The notes beneath the pieces were generated by a model, which worked only from the letters and a program-made list of their open reading frames with translations, was not told the DNA's origin and did no database searches. A program made the position numbers and the translations under genes. A DNA stretch of 64,000 nt. Origin: Alphaproteobacteria bacterium (GTDB lineage: Bacteria > Pseudomonadota > Alphaproteobacteria > UBA6615). Position 1 is the stretch's first letter. Each line of letters begins with the position of its first letter. The DNA is taken from NCBI GenBank assembly GCA_011087645.1, contig JAALLF010000005.1, forward strand, positions 266,903 to 330,902, read 5' to 3'. Shown here one piece after another: positions 40,433-48,881 of the stretch.

Positions 40433-41446
40433 ATGGGAAGCAACGTCGATTGGCTGGCGCTGACCGTGGAAGCGGCGTTGGAGCCGGACCTGCCGATCTG
40501 CGATCCGCACCATCATTTGTGGGAATTTCGCACCGACCAGGTCGAGCCGCGCTATCTGCTCGACGATGTTCTGGCTGACACCAATAGCGGCCATAACATT
40601 GTCTCGACGGTCTTCATCGAATGTGGTGCCATGTATAAGGCCGAGGGGCCGGAGGCGCTGCGGCCGGTCGGCGAGACCGAGTTCGTCTCTGGTATCGCCG
40701 CCATGAGCGAGTCCGGCCAATATGGCCCAACGCGCATCGCCGCGGGCATCGTCGGGCATGCCAATCTGCTGCTCGGCGACGATGTGGCGCCGGTGTTGGA
40801 GGCGCAGATCGCTGCCGGTGGCGGGCGCTTTCGCGGTATTCGCCACGCCGTGCCGTGGGTTGCCAGCGACGAGGTGCCGGTCACGCGGGGCAAAAAGCCG
40901 CCGCATTTGTTAATGGATGACACTTATCGGGCGGGGTTTGCCCATCTGGCGCGCTTCGGCCTGAGCTACGAGGCTTGGCTCTACCACCCGCAAATAGCGG
41001 AGCTGACCGATCTCGCTCGCGCCTTTCCCGACACCGCGATTATCCTCAATCATTTCGGTGGGCCGATCGGGGTGGGTCCCTATGCCGGCCACAGAGATGA
41101 AATATTCAAGACCTGGCGGGACGACATCGCCGAATTGGCGAGGTGCCCCAACGTGGTGGCCAAGCTTGGCGGTCTCAATATGGAGATTAACGGGTTCGCC
41201 TGGCACCAAAATCCCAAGCCGCCGGCCAGCCAAGAGCTGATGGAAGCGACGCGGGCCTGGTACGACTACACGATCGAGCGGTTCGGCGTTGAGCGCTGTC
41301 TATTCGAGTCTAACTTTCCCGTCGATAAGCTAAGTTGCGGCTATGGGGTGCTGTGGAATTCGTTCAAACGGCTAACCGCGGACTATTCCGACGCCGAGAA
41401 AGCCATGCTGTACCATGACAATGCGGCGCGCATTTACCGGCTTTAA
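40433..41446 (+). CDS. Amidohydrolase-2 family protein (lactonase/decarboxylase type)
   Basis: A 337-residue TIM-barrel hydrolase. The N-terminal metal motif is LPICDPHHHLWEFRT, later ligands are IRHAVPWVAS and TAIILNHFGGPIGV, and the C-terminal acid is LFESNFPVDK. The pattern fits 2-pyrone-4,6-dicarboxylate lactonase and L-fuconolactonase-like enzymes. The ATG at 40433 has GGAGGG at ideal spacing; a TTG six bases earlier is less likely. No pathway genes surround it, so the substrate is not inferred. Confidence 0.82.
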   Translation: MGSNVDWLALTVEAALEPDLPICDPHHHLWEFRTDQVEPRYLLDDVLADTNSGHNIVSTVFIECGAMYKAEGPEALRPVGETEFVSGIAAMSESGQYGPTRIAAGIVGHANLLLGDDVAPVLEAQIAAGGGRFRGIRHAVPWVASDEVPVTRGKKPPHLLMDDTYRAGFAHLARFGLSYEAWLYHPQIAELTDLARAFPDTAIILNHFGGPIGVGPYAGHRDEIFKTWRDDIAELARCPNVVAKLGGLNMEINGFAWHQNPKPPASQELMEATRAWYDYTIERFGVERCLFESNFPVDKLSCGYGVLWNSFKRLTADYSDAEKAMLYHDNAARIYRL

Positions 41447-41556
41447 AGCGCGGCGATGACAACGAGAACCAGGGCCCAAACGGCGAACGAGGCGGCGCTT
41501 ACATAAAGCGTGGCGGGCCTGTTTACGGTGTAAAATTCGTCTGTGGTCCTATACAT
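41443..41556 (-). CDS. Small single-helix membrane protein (candidate)
   Basis: A 37-codon frame beginning MYRTTDEFYTVNRPATLYVS and ending in a hydrophobic helix (about residues 19-37, SAASFAVWALVLVVIAAL). AGAGAGG lies nine bases before the ATG; an in-frame ATG three codons upstream (41565) is directly preceded by the same purines. It converges on, and overlaps by three bases, the amidohydrolase stop. Short tail-anchored membrane peptides are often missed. No homologue is known to me. Confidence 0.35.
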   Translation of the reverse strand: MYRTTDEFYTVNRPATLYVSAASFAVWALVLVVIAAL

Positions 41557-41781
41557 GGCGGTCATCCTCTCTCTCGCACCCGTCGGGTGTACTCTGGAAA
41601 TGGGCACGGTTTTGGCGGGCCAAAGTGACGCAGGTCACATCGCGGGCGGATTTTTGCCAAATCATGCCAAAAACCCGCTGGAAACCCCGTTTTCGTGATT
41701 GGGGGCCACGCCGTGGGATGGCGTAGACTGGCTGGATGGCGAACGGTGGGACCGTATAGGTCAAAACAAGAGAAATCGGCG

Positions 41782-42270
41782 ATGAGGCGTTTAGTATTTT
41801 TGATGGCCGTGGGGCTACTGGCGGTGGTGGCGGCGAACACGGCGGCGATTGCTCAATCAGCGCCGCGCCATTCGGCCGGCCCGGTGTGCCGAGAATCGGG
41901 TCCGTTGCCCAATCAGATCCGCTGTTTTCTCGACGCCGCCGAAGCCGAAGGCGATGTTGGGCAGTGCGACGGCGCCTACGACTTTGCGGTGCGCTTCAAT
42001 TGTATTTCCAAGTTTGCCGAAAATAGCGGCGATCCGGTGGCCTGCGAGCGCATTCCCATCCGCAACAACCGGCTGCTTCTGATGCGCGATTCGTGCGTCA
42101 GCGGCGTCGCGGCCGCCACCCGCGCCCCGCAATTGTGTGAGCAAGTTCAGCTTGATGTGGTGCGGGACTCCTGTTTTTTGATCCAGGTCCTCGACTTAGA
42201 GGCCAATCCGCAACTCTGCGAGAATATTACCAAAGCCGCAGTGCGGGAAATCTGCTCGGAAAATCAGTAA
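41782..42270 (+). CDS. Cysteine-rich secreted protein of unknown function
   Basis: A 162-residue exported protein: signal peptide MRRLVFLMAVGLLAVVAANT with cleavage near AIAQSAP. The mature part contains ten cysteines at fairly regular spacing (GPVCRES, QIRCFLDAAEAEGDVGQCDG, RFNCISKF, PVACERIP, RDSCVSG, PQLCEQVQ, RDSCFLIQ, PQLCENI, REICSEN). The repeated C-x-x pattern with short helices suggests a small helical repeat stabilised by disulfides. Family unknown. I start at 41782 where the leader begins. Confidence 0.6.
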   Translation: MRRLVFLMAVGLLAVVAANTAAIAQSAPRHSAGPVCRESGPLPNQIRCFLDAAEAEGDVGQCDGAYDFAVRFNCISKFAENSGDPVACERIPIRNNRLLLMRDSCVSGVAAATRAPQLCEQVQLDVVRDSCFLIQVLDLEANPQLCENITKAAVREICSENQ

Positions 42271-42329
42271 GTTTTCCCGGCGTCGACCGGTTCGCTCTTT
42301 CGCCGCCCTCCGGCGGGCGATATGTTGGG

Positions 42330-43586
42330 ATGTCGGCAACGAGAACGCATGTGATGTTTCTTCTGGCAAACCTCCTCAAAGGGTTCGTACAGCGGGGTCG
42401 GTTGAAGCTGATCGACGCGAACGGCAAGACCCATGAATTCGGCAACGATGGCGCTGATGAGGAGGCGAAGCCGGTAACGCTGCGTCTGCATGACCGCGCC
42501 CTGCACCGGAAACTTTTTCTCAACCCTGAATTGACCGCCGCCGAGGCCTATATGGACGGCACGTTGACCTTTGAGGACGGGTCGGCGATCTACGATCTGC
42601 TCTATCTCTTTTCGATCAATCGCCCAGGGCTCGGCGCCCACCCGGTGCAGAGCCTGCAGCGGCGCTTGTGGCGGGCCGCGCGGCGGCGTCACCAAGCCAA
42701 CGATGTGGATCGCGCCAAGAGCCAGGCGCGCCATCATTATGATATTTCCGACGAGTTGTACCGGTTATTCCTCGACGAGGATCTGCACTATAGCTGCGCC
42801 TTCTTCCGCTCCCCCGACGACAGTCTCGAGACCGCGCAATCGGCCAAGCTCACCCGCGCCGTCGCCAAGCTGGCGCTGGAACCGGGCATGCGGGTTTGCG
42901 AAATCGGCGGCGGGTGGGGCGCCTTCGCCATCGCGCTGGCCAAGGCCGGCGCTGATGTCACTTCGATCAACGTATCGCCGGAGCGGATTCGCGTCGCCGA
43001 GCAGCGGGTGCGCGATGCCGGGGTCGGCGACCGGGTGCGGTTCGTCCAGCAAGATTACCGCGAAGTCGATGGCAGCTTCGACCGGGTGGTCTCGGTGGGC
43101 ATGATGGAACATGTCGGGATCGGCCATATCGATGAATATTTCGCCAAAATTCGCGGTCTCTTAGCCCCCGACGGCTTCGCCTTCGTGCATTCGATCGGCC
43201 GGATGACGCAACCGGGAACGACCGGCCCGTTTATCCGAAAGTATATTTTCCCCGGCGGCTATGTGCCGGCGTTGTCGGAAGTGTTCGCCGCCGCCGAGCG
43301 CCAGGGCATATGGGTCGCCGACATGGAGGTGTTGCGCCTGCACTATTATTATACGATCCGGCATTGGCGACGAAACTTCGCCGCCCGCCGCGACGAAGCG
43401 GCGGCGCTCTACGATGAGCGGTTTTGCCGGATGTGGGAGTTTTACCTGGTGGCGGTCGAGCTTGGGTTTCTGAACGGCTCGAACATGGTCTTCCAACTAT
43501 TGTTGTCGACCCAGCGCGACGCGGTGCCGATCGACCGCGCCTATATGTTCGAAGCCGAACAACGCGCCCTGACGGCGGCCGGTTAA
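42330..43586 (+). CDS. Cyclopropane-fatty-acyl-phospholipid synthase family protein
   Basis: A 418-residue enzyme. The N-terminal domain (about 1-120) is the usual lipid-binding part. The SAM-dependent methyltransferase begins ARHHYDISDELYRLFLDEDL, has the catalytic cysteine in HYSCAFFRS, the SAM loop VCEIGGGWGAFAIALAK, and the carbonate-site residues around VGMMEHVG and HSIGRMTQPG. It converts unsaturated acyl chains of phospholipids into cyclopropane rings at the inner membrane. Start at 42330, or 42354 (MFLLANLLKG), which fits family alignments equally well. Confidence 0.88.
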   Translation: MSATRTHVMFLLANLLKGFVQRGRLKLIDANGKTHEFGNDGADEEAKPVTLRLHDRALHRKLFLNPELTAAEAYMDGTLTFEDGSAIYDLLYLFSINRPGLGAHPVQSLQRRLWRAARRRHQANDVDRAKSQARHHYDISDELYRLFLDEDLHYSCAFFRSPDDSLETAQSAKLTRAVAKLALEPGMRVCEIGGGWGAFAIALAKAGADVTSINVSPERIRVAEQRVRDAGVGDRVRFVQQDYREVDGSFDRVVSVGMMEHVGIGHIDEYFAKIRGLLAPDGFAFVHSIGRMTQPGTTGPFIRKYIFPGGYVPALSEVFAAAERQGIWVADMEVLRLHYYYTIRHWRRNFAARRDEAAALYDERFCRMWEFYLVAVELGFLNGSNMVFQLLLSTQRDAVPIDRAYMFEAEQRALTAAG

Positions 43587-43732
43587 CCCTTAGCGTCCCC
43601 GGATAACCTGCCGTTTGCCATAATCGTGCCATGAGCGGGTGCGATTAAAAGTTGTGTAGCGGTGTTCCGTCGGTCGATTTCGCGTCTTTGACCTTGCCCA
43701 TGGGGCTCAGAAATAGGCTAGGATAGAGCCCA

Positions 43733-44305
43733 ATGATAAACGCGCCCCGGGAAAGATCGGTAATGGCGCTAAGGAATAAACCGGGCGGTGTGTCGAACGC
43801 CGCCCGCACAGGAGTGGATGGCGACATGTCTATGAGTGACGGCGAAAACACGACGATTCCCTTGGCAACCCGCAGTATGCCTGACATACCGCCGAAGCGG
43901 AGCGGCGGCGAGGGGCTGTCATCCTCGATGTCTCAGGGCAGCCGCATGACGGTTGGTCCGGGCATCCAATTGAAGGGTGAAATCGGTAATTGCGCGGCGC
44001 TGGTGGTGGAAGGCGATGTCGATGCGACATTGGACGGTGAGGGCCTGGAAATCTCCCAACGCGGTGTTTTCAATGGGACGGCGCGGGTCGAAACGGCCGA
44101 TATTCAGGGGCAATTCAAAGGCGATCTTACGGTGACCGGCCTATTGCGTATCGAAAACGGCGGATCGGTCTCCGGTAAGGTAAGCTATGGCCGGATCGAG
44201 GTCATCGCCGGTGGCGAATTGTCGGGCGAAATCAGCAAGGTAGACACGCCAGAAAAGCCCGCCAAACCAGCGAGCAATGTCGGGATCGCCGCCGAGGCGG
44301 ACTAG
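43733..44305 (+). CDS. Bactofilin (polymer-forming cytoskeletal protein)
   Basis: A 190-residue protein. A disordered, serine-rich N-terminus to about 80 residues precedes a right-handed beta-helix: MTVGPGIQLKGEIGNCAALV, VEGDVDATLDGEGLEISQRG, FNGTARVETADIQGQFKGDL and GRIEVIAGGELSGEIS. A proline-rich tail follows. Bactofilins polymerise without nucleotide and scaffold cell-wall enzymes or polarity proteins. AGGA lies nine bases before the ATG at 43733; later in-frame ATGs at 43763 and 43826 are possible. Confidence 0.88.
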   Translation: MINAPRERSVMALRNKPGGVSNAARTGVDGDMSMSDGENTTIPLATRSMPDIPPKRSGGEGLSSSMSQGSRMTVGPGIQLKGEIGNCAALVVEGDVDATLDGEGLEISQRGVFNGTARVETADIQGQFKGDLTVTGLLRIENGGSVSGKVSYGRIEVIAGGELSGEISKVDTPEKPAKPASNVGIAAEAD

Positions 44306-44486
44306 CCGCCCGGTTCTTGCGGCGAAACCGCACAGGGGTGGCCGGATCTGATTGACAGGTCACGGACGGCTACCTACATTCCGGCCACCGAATACATCCC
44401 CTACCGGTGGCGATCGCGGGCCGTCTAATAGATGGCGCCGCCCCGCAATAATTTTACGCCGGAGGCCGCAACAAGAGGAGCTCATC

Positions 44487-45044
44487 ATGTCAGAAAACAG
44501 TCTTCCCATCGCCATCGTCGCGGCCGCAGGGTTTATCGAGCAATCCCTGACAAATACTCAGAAAACGTTGATCGCCGCCGGTCTGCCCTATCATGTCATC
44601 ACGCCGGAGGGCGCCTTGGTTCAGGGCTGGCATGAGGAGGCGTGGGGCCATCATTTCATGGCTGACAAGAAGCTGGCCGACGTTATTTCAGCCGATTACT
44701 GCGGACTTATCCTTCTCGATGGCCCCAATAGCGCCGACAGCCTAACCGAGAATGCGCACGCCAAACGGCTGGTGAAGGCGGCGATGGATAGCGCCAAGCC
44801 GGTGCTCGCCATCAACGATGCGATTCGCCTGTTGATTGCCGCCGAAGTGGCCGCGGGCCGGCGCATCGCGGCGCCCCAAGCGTTGCAGAGCGATCTCACT
44901 CGCGATGGCGCGGAGCCTGTTGATAGCGAATCATTGGTCACCGATGGTGCGCTCGTCACCGCGACCGCCGAAGCCGCGGGCCCCGTACGTCTCGAAGCCT
45001 TTCTGGCGCTGATCGCCTCGGGTTCGGTGCCGCAAGCCGCTTAA
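44487..45044 (+). CDS. DJ-1/PfpI-like protein lacking the catalytic cysteine
   Basis: A 185-residue protein of the class I glutamine-amidotransferase-like fold. Strands and helices line up with DJ-1/PfpI proteins: IAIVAAAGFIEQSLTNTQKT, DYCGLILLDGPNSAD and the elbow PVLAINDAIRLLIAAEVAAG. In active members the elbow reads AICHG; here the cysteine is replaced by asparagine (AINDA), as also happens in the C-terminal domain of large catalases. It is thus unlikely to be a protease or glyoxalase. AGAGGAG precedes the ATG at 44487. Role unknown. Confidence 0.75.
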   Translation: MSENSLPIAIVAAAGFIEQSLTNTQKTLIAAGLPYHVITPEGALVQGWHEEAWGHHFMADKKLADVISADYCGLILLDGPNSADSLTENAHAKRLVKAAMDSAKPVLAINDAIRLLIAAEVAAGRRIAAPQALQSDLTRDGAEPVDSESLVTDGALVTATAEAAGPVRLEAFLALIASGSVPQAA

Positions 45045-45131
45045 ATACAAGGCCGGTCGCGTCGCCGTCCCGACGCCGCAAACATCACCGCCGTTTCCGC
45101 TCGGCGTCCGTATTTTGTATAATTACGGGCG

Positions 45132-45587
45132 ATGACCGATGATGCGGACACAGCGGTAACGACACCGGAGCTGACACGCCAAGTAACGCGCGGCGTATGC
45201 CGGTATCTGTCCGATTTGGGCTATAGCGTACTCACCGAATTCACCTTGAAGAACGGCCGGCGGGCGGATGTCATCGGCCTGGCGCGCGATGGCAATGTGG
45301 TCATCGTCGAGGTGAAAACCAGCGTCGCCGATCTGAAAGCCGACCAAAAATGGCCGGAATATGAGGATTTTTGCGACCAGCTATTTTTCGCCACGCCGCA
45401 CGACTTTCCCTTGGAACTGTTGCCCGACAGTTGCGGCATCTTGGCGGCGGATAACTGGGGTGGCGATGAGATTCGCCCGGCCGAGGTGACGCCGCTGCAT
45501 GCTAGCCGCCGTCGGGTTCTCACCCTTAAATTTGCCCGCAAGGCGGCGCAACGCCTCCATAATCTAACCGACCCTCGGCTGGGCTAG
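45132..45587 (+). CDS. mmcB: MmcB-family DNA repair protein
   Basis: A 151-residue nuclease-like protein. The sequence PELTRQVTRGVCRYLSDLGY leads into a PD-(D/E)xK style core: RRADVIGLARDGNVVIVEVK supplies the acid and ExK pattern. The C-terminal part (FPLELLPDSCGILAADNWGG) is characteristic of MmcB/DUF1052. MmcB is an SOS-related repair factor of alphaproteobacteria for alkylated or crosslinked DNA. Monocistronic. Confidence 0.85.
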   Translation: MTDDADTAVTTPELTRQVTRGVCRYLSDLGYSVLTEFTLKNGRRADVIGLARDGNVVIVEVKTSVADLKADQKWPEYEDFCDQLFFATPHDFPLELLPDSCGILAADNWGGDEIRPAEVTPLHASRRRVLTLKFARKAAQRLHNLTDPRLG

Positions 45588-45712
45588 TGGACACTACCGG
45601 CGCGCGTGCTACCCGAATGCCCGTAAATACCTGTCCAAGCGCAATTTTTCATGTATTTTAGAGGTCGTTGATGACAGTATTTTTGAAATTCAGCTTTGGG
45701 GGAGTTTCGCCG

Positions 45713-46180
45713 ATGTTGGGCAAGGTATTTTTGAGCGCTGCCGCGTCGTTGTTTCTCGCGGTAATTCTATTGTCGCCGCAACCGGCGGCCGCGGCGGATC
45801 AGATCGGCACCGTCAAAACTTCGGCCGGCGACGCTAAGATTATTCGCGCCGGCAGGCCCGGCCCGGCGGCGGTCGGGACGGCGATCGAGCAGAACGATAT
45901 CGTCGTGACGGGCGCAGACGGCTCGGTGGGTGTGACCTTTTCCGACAGCTCGATGTTCTCAGTCGGCCCCAACACCGAAATCGTCGTTGATAAATATGTC
46001 TTCGATCCGAATGCCGGCAATGGGTCGTTTACGGCGAACATGGCCAAGGGCACGCTGCAATTCATCTCTGGTGAAATCTCGAAATTGTCGCCCGACGCGG
46101 TCAGGGTCAACATTCCCACCGGAACCATCGCCGTTCGCGGCACACGGTTTCTCGTCGAAGTTGGCAAACCGTCTCTCTAG
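45713..46180 (+). CDS. Secreted FecR-domain protein
   Basis: A 155-residue exported protein with a strong signal (LGKVFLSAAASLFLAVILLS, cleavage near PAAAADQ). The mature part is a FecR-like beta domain: IGTVKTSAGDAKIIRAGRPG, IVVTGADGSVGVTFSDSSMF and VNIPTGTIAVRGTRFLVEVG. GGGGGAG lies eight bases before the ATG at 45713. It is followed after 51 bases by an OmpA-like lipoprotein gene on the same strand. Such FecR/OmpA pairs occur with envelope-linked signalling systems; a function here is inferred only from context. Confidence 0.8.
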   Translation: MLGKVFLSAAASLFLAVILLSPQPAAAADQIGTVKTSAGDAKIIRAGRPGPAAVGTAIEQNDIVVTGADGSVGVTFSDSSMFSVGPNTEIVVDKYVFDPNAGNGSFTANMAKGTLQFISGEISKLSPDAVRVNIPTGTIAVRGTRFLVEVGKPSL

Positions 46181-46231
46181 TCGCCCGCCCGGGCCGTCGC
46201 GTCGTTTCTGCGCAATTGGAATATTAAAGCC

Positions 46232-47311
46232 GTGCTGAAAATCAAGAACGTCTCCTGGTGTGCATCTTTCATGTTGCTTTTAGCGGCCTGCAGTCCGCAA
46301 GAATTTCCCAAGACCGGGTCCACTTTTGTCGACAATTTCCGGGTCCTTGCCGGTGATTGGGATGTCGAGCAAGTTAAAAGCTTGCCCCGGCCGGAAGGTG
46401 AATTCGAAGCGGCGCTGTTCGACGAATATATTCGCCTTGGCGCGGCCGAGCGCGCCGAAGCCGATTGGAACGACACGACGTTTTTCCTCAATCGCGCGCG
46501 GCGTCTGTCGCGCCAGCGCGTGCCGGACCCGACGCCGATCGATCTCCGCAATATGCCAGCCGATTCGCTAGACGAGTTCACTGATGCTCGACGGCGTTTG
46601 ATGATCGCATTGTCGAGCACCCGACGCTTTCGACAACCGGTAGAGTCGGCGCGGGCCCAGGCCTCGTTCGATTGCTGGATGCAGGAGCGCGAAGAGAACT
46701 TCCAGACCGACGACATCAATAGCTGCCGTTCGGTATTCCTAGCGGAAATCGAAAAACTGGAAGCCACCAAGCCGCGAACTCTGGTCGTGTTGCTGCCCGA
46801 TCTGGACGGCGAAGTGGGCGAAGTCGTCTTCACAACGGGCGCCGGCACCCAGGTACTGACCGGCGAGCGTTCGGCGACAACGGCGAACAGGTCCACCGAG
46901 ACGCCGGCCGCGCCCTTCGAACTGGAACAAGCTTCGGTCGATAAAACCTTTGGCCCGGCCATCGGCGCCCAGCCGGTGCCGCCCGACCGCTTCATTATAT
47001 TTTTCGAAATCCGCTCTTCCGATCTCACCGACACCTCTGCGGCGCAGATACCGCAGATCATAGACTCGATCAGCCGGCACCCGGCAGCGGAAGTCGATAT
47101 CGTCGGTCACGCCGACCGCTCGGGCTCCGACGCTTATAACGACGCCTTGTCGCTGCGCCGGGCAACGGAAATTCGACAACGGATCATCGGCGCCGTCGCC
47201 AACGAGGACGCGGTGACTATTACGGCTAAGGGTGAGAGCAATCCGGTCGTCGATACCCCGGACGGCGTCGCCGAGCCGCAGAACCGGCGGGTTGAGGTGA
47301 CGGTCCGCTAA
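46232..47311 (+). CDS. Lipoprotein with a C-terminal OmpA domain
   Basis: A 359-residue protein. GTG start, signal ending in the lipobox MLLLAACSPQEF (cysteine about residue 20). The middle is an unknown region of about 200 residues. The OmpA-like C-terminus begins near RFIIFFEIRSSDL and contains the peptidoglycan-binding core EVDIVGHADRSGSDAYNDAL followed by SLRRATEIRQRII. Probably outer-membrane or envelope-anchored and bound to peptidoglycan. Likely co-transcribed with the FecR-domain gene. Confidence 0.85.
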   Translation: MLKIKNVSWCASFMLLLAACSPQEFPKTGSTFVDNFRVLAGDWDVEQVKSLPRPEGEFEAALFDEYIRLGAAERAEADWNDTTFFLNRARRLSRQRVPDPTPIDLRNMPADSLDEFTDARRRLMIALSSTRRFRQPVESARAQASFDCWMQEREENFQTDDINSCRSVFLAEIEKLEATKPRTLVVLLPDLDGEVGEVVFTTGAGTQVLTGERSATTANRSTETPAAPFELEQASVDKTFGPAIGAQPVPPDRFIIFFEIRSSDLTDTSAAQIPQIIDSISRHPAAEVDIVGHADRSGSDAYNDALSLRRATEIRQRIIGAVANEDAVTITAKGESNPVVDTPDGVAEPQNRRVEVTVR

Positions 47312-47322
47312 GGTTTACCGCT

Positions 47323-47454
47323 CTAGTCACCGCCAAGTTGGCGGAAAAACTGCTGGTCTTGACGATCCTGCTCTCTCTGGTCGAGATCAGCGGCGGTTTC
47401 GCAAGCGGCCAAAGCAATGGCGGCCAGCAGGACGAGCATTAGCTTTTTAGGCAC
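47323..47454 (-). CDS. Small lipoprotein (43 residues)
   Basis: A 43-codon frame read from a GTG at 47454: a basic start, hydrophobic segment and lipobox (PKKLMLVLLAAIALAACETA, cysteine at residue 18), then a strongly charged, glutamine-rich tail DLDQREQDRQDQQFFRQLGG. AGGTGAG lies eight bases before the GTG, which supports translation. It lies convergent to the OmpA lipoprotein gene. Small lipoproteins of this size are commonly unannotated. Function unknown. Confidence 0.55.
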   Translation of the reverse strand: MPKKLMLVLLAAIALAACETAADLDQREQDRQDQQFFRQLGGD

Positions 47455-47570
47455 GGCATCTACTCACCTAATGGTGTCCGATGACCCTTAGATGGGATGC
47501 CTTTGCTGATAATTCACATAACGATTTCGCGCGCCGAGCGTCGCAGGCGTCAATTCGGCTGAATTTCGCG

Positions 47571-48848
47571 CTAATCGAAGACGAAACTGGGCAGCCAGGT
47601 GGAGAGTTCGGGGACGTAGGTGACGAGCACCAGCAGCCCGAGCAGTAGCACGATAAACGGGTTCACACCGCGAATGACTTCGGCCAGCGGCGCCTTCGAA
47701 ATACTCGACAGAACATAGAGATTAAGTCCAATCGGCGGCGTCAGCAGCGCCAGCTCCATGTTGACTGTGACCACGATCGCATAATGGATCGGGCTGATGT
47801 CGAAGGCGACGAGCAGCGGCAATACCAGGGGCAGGGTGATCAGAATCACCGCGATCACTTCCAGGAACATGCCGAGGACCAGCATCAATATGTTCATGAA
47901 CAACAGGAACTGCCAGGTTTTGAGATCGAGCGCGGTGACCGCTTCGACGAGCCGGGCCGGCACGCCGCTCTCGGTAATCCAATGGCCGAACATCAGGGCC
48001 GAGGCGACGATGACGATGATCGAGCCGGAAACCTTGAACGATTCCGCGAGCAGCCGGAAGACATCGCGGTATTTGACCGCGCGGTATACGTGGATGCCGG
48101 CGGCAATCGCGATCACCGCCGACAGGGCGGCCGCTTCCGACACGGTGACGATGCCGCCATAGATGCCGACGAAGATCACCAGCGGAATCGCCATCGCCGG
48201 CAGGGCGCGGAAATTGACCCGAATAAACTGAGCCCTTCCGATGGGATCGCCCTTCGGGTAATTGTGGCGGCGGGCGTACCAGAAGATAAAGGCGCCGAAC
48301 AACACGGCCTGCATAAGTCCCGGAATAACGCCGGCGAGGAACAGCCGCGGCACCGATTCTTCGGCGACGATGGCGTAGACGATCAGCGCCAAGCTTGGTG
48401 GAATTAGGATGCCCAGCGTGCCCGAGCCGCCGACCACACCCAGCGCGAACTTTCGTTCATATTTCTGCTCGACCATGGCTGGGATCAAAATCGTGCCCAT
48501 GGCCAGCGCGGTGGCGACCGACGAACCGGAGATCGCCGCGAATACCGTGGTGGCGACAACGCAGACCAAGGCTAAACCGCCCTGCAAGCGTCCGACCCAG
48601 GCATTGGCGGCGTCGATCAGCGCCTTGGCGATGCCGCCGCTTTGCATGAAGGTCGCCGCAATGACGAAGAACGGCACGGCGATCAAAGCGTCGGAGTTAA
48701 GCCGGTCGAGGACGACTTGCGCGCCGCCGACATAGGGTGTGCCGTCGATCCAGAATAGAATAAGCGAAAGTGTTCCCAGGGCGACGAAGATACCCATGCC
48801 GCTCGACAGGAATCCCAACAGAATGGCGACGACGGCGACGGGGCTCAT
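47571..48848 (-). CDS. dctM: TRAP transporter large permease DctM
   Basis: A 425-residue membrane protein of about twelve helices. Characteristic stretches are LLGFLSSGMGIFVALGTLSL, ISGSSVATALAMGTILIPAM and SGTLGILIPPSLALIVYAIV, followed by the repeat MFLEVIAVILITLPLVLPLL and LLTPPIGLNLYVLSSI. It is the sodium-coupled translocating subunit at the inner membrane. It ends the TRAP operon, 33 bases after the dctQ stop. Confidence 0.92.
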   Translation of the reverse strand: MSPVAVVAILLGFLSSGMGIFVALGTLSLILFWIDGTPYVGGAQVVLDRLNSDALIAVPFFVIAATFMQSGGIAKALIDAANAWVGRLQGGLALVCVVATTVFAAISGSSVATALAMGTILIPAMVEQKYERKFALGVVGGSGTLGILIPPSLALIVYAIVAEESVPRLFLAGVIPGLMQAVLFGAFIFWYARRHNYPKGDPIGRAQFIRVNFRALPAMAIPLVIFVGIYGGIVTVSEAAALSAVIAIAAGIHVYRAVKYRDVFRLLAESFKVSGSIIVIVASALMFGHWITESGVPARLVEAVTALDLKTWQFLLFMNILMLVLGMFLEVIAVILITLPLVLPLLVAFDISPIHYAIVVTVNMELALLTPPIGLNLYVLSSISKAPLAEVIRGVNPFIVLLLGLLVLVTYVPELSTWLPSFVFD

Positions 48849-48881
48849 CTGCGAATACTTTCCGGCTGCGTCGTCATCGGC

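Noticed and set aside
41549..41840. Overlapping minus-strand frames with about 71-92 codons upstream of the cysteine-rich protein
   Set aside because: Composition and lack of ribosome site suggest non-coding; they oppose the leader of the cysteine-rich secreted protein.
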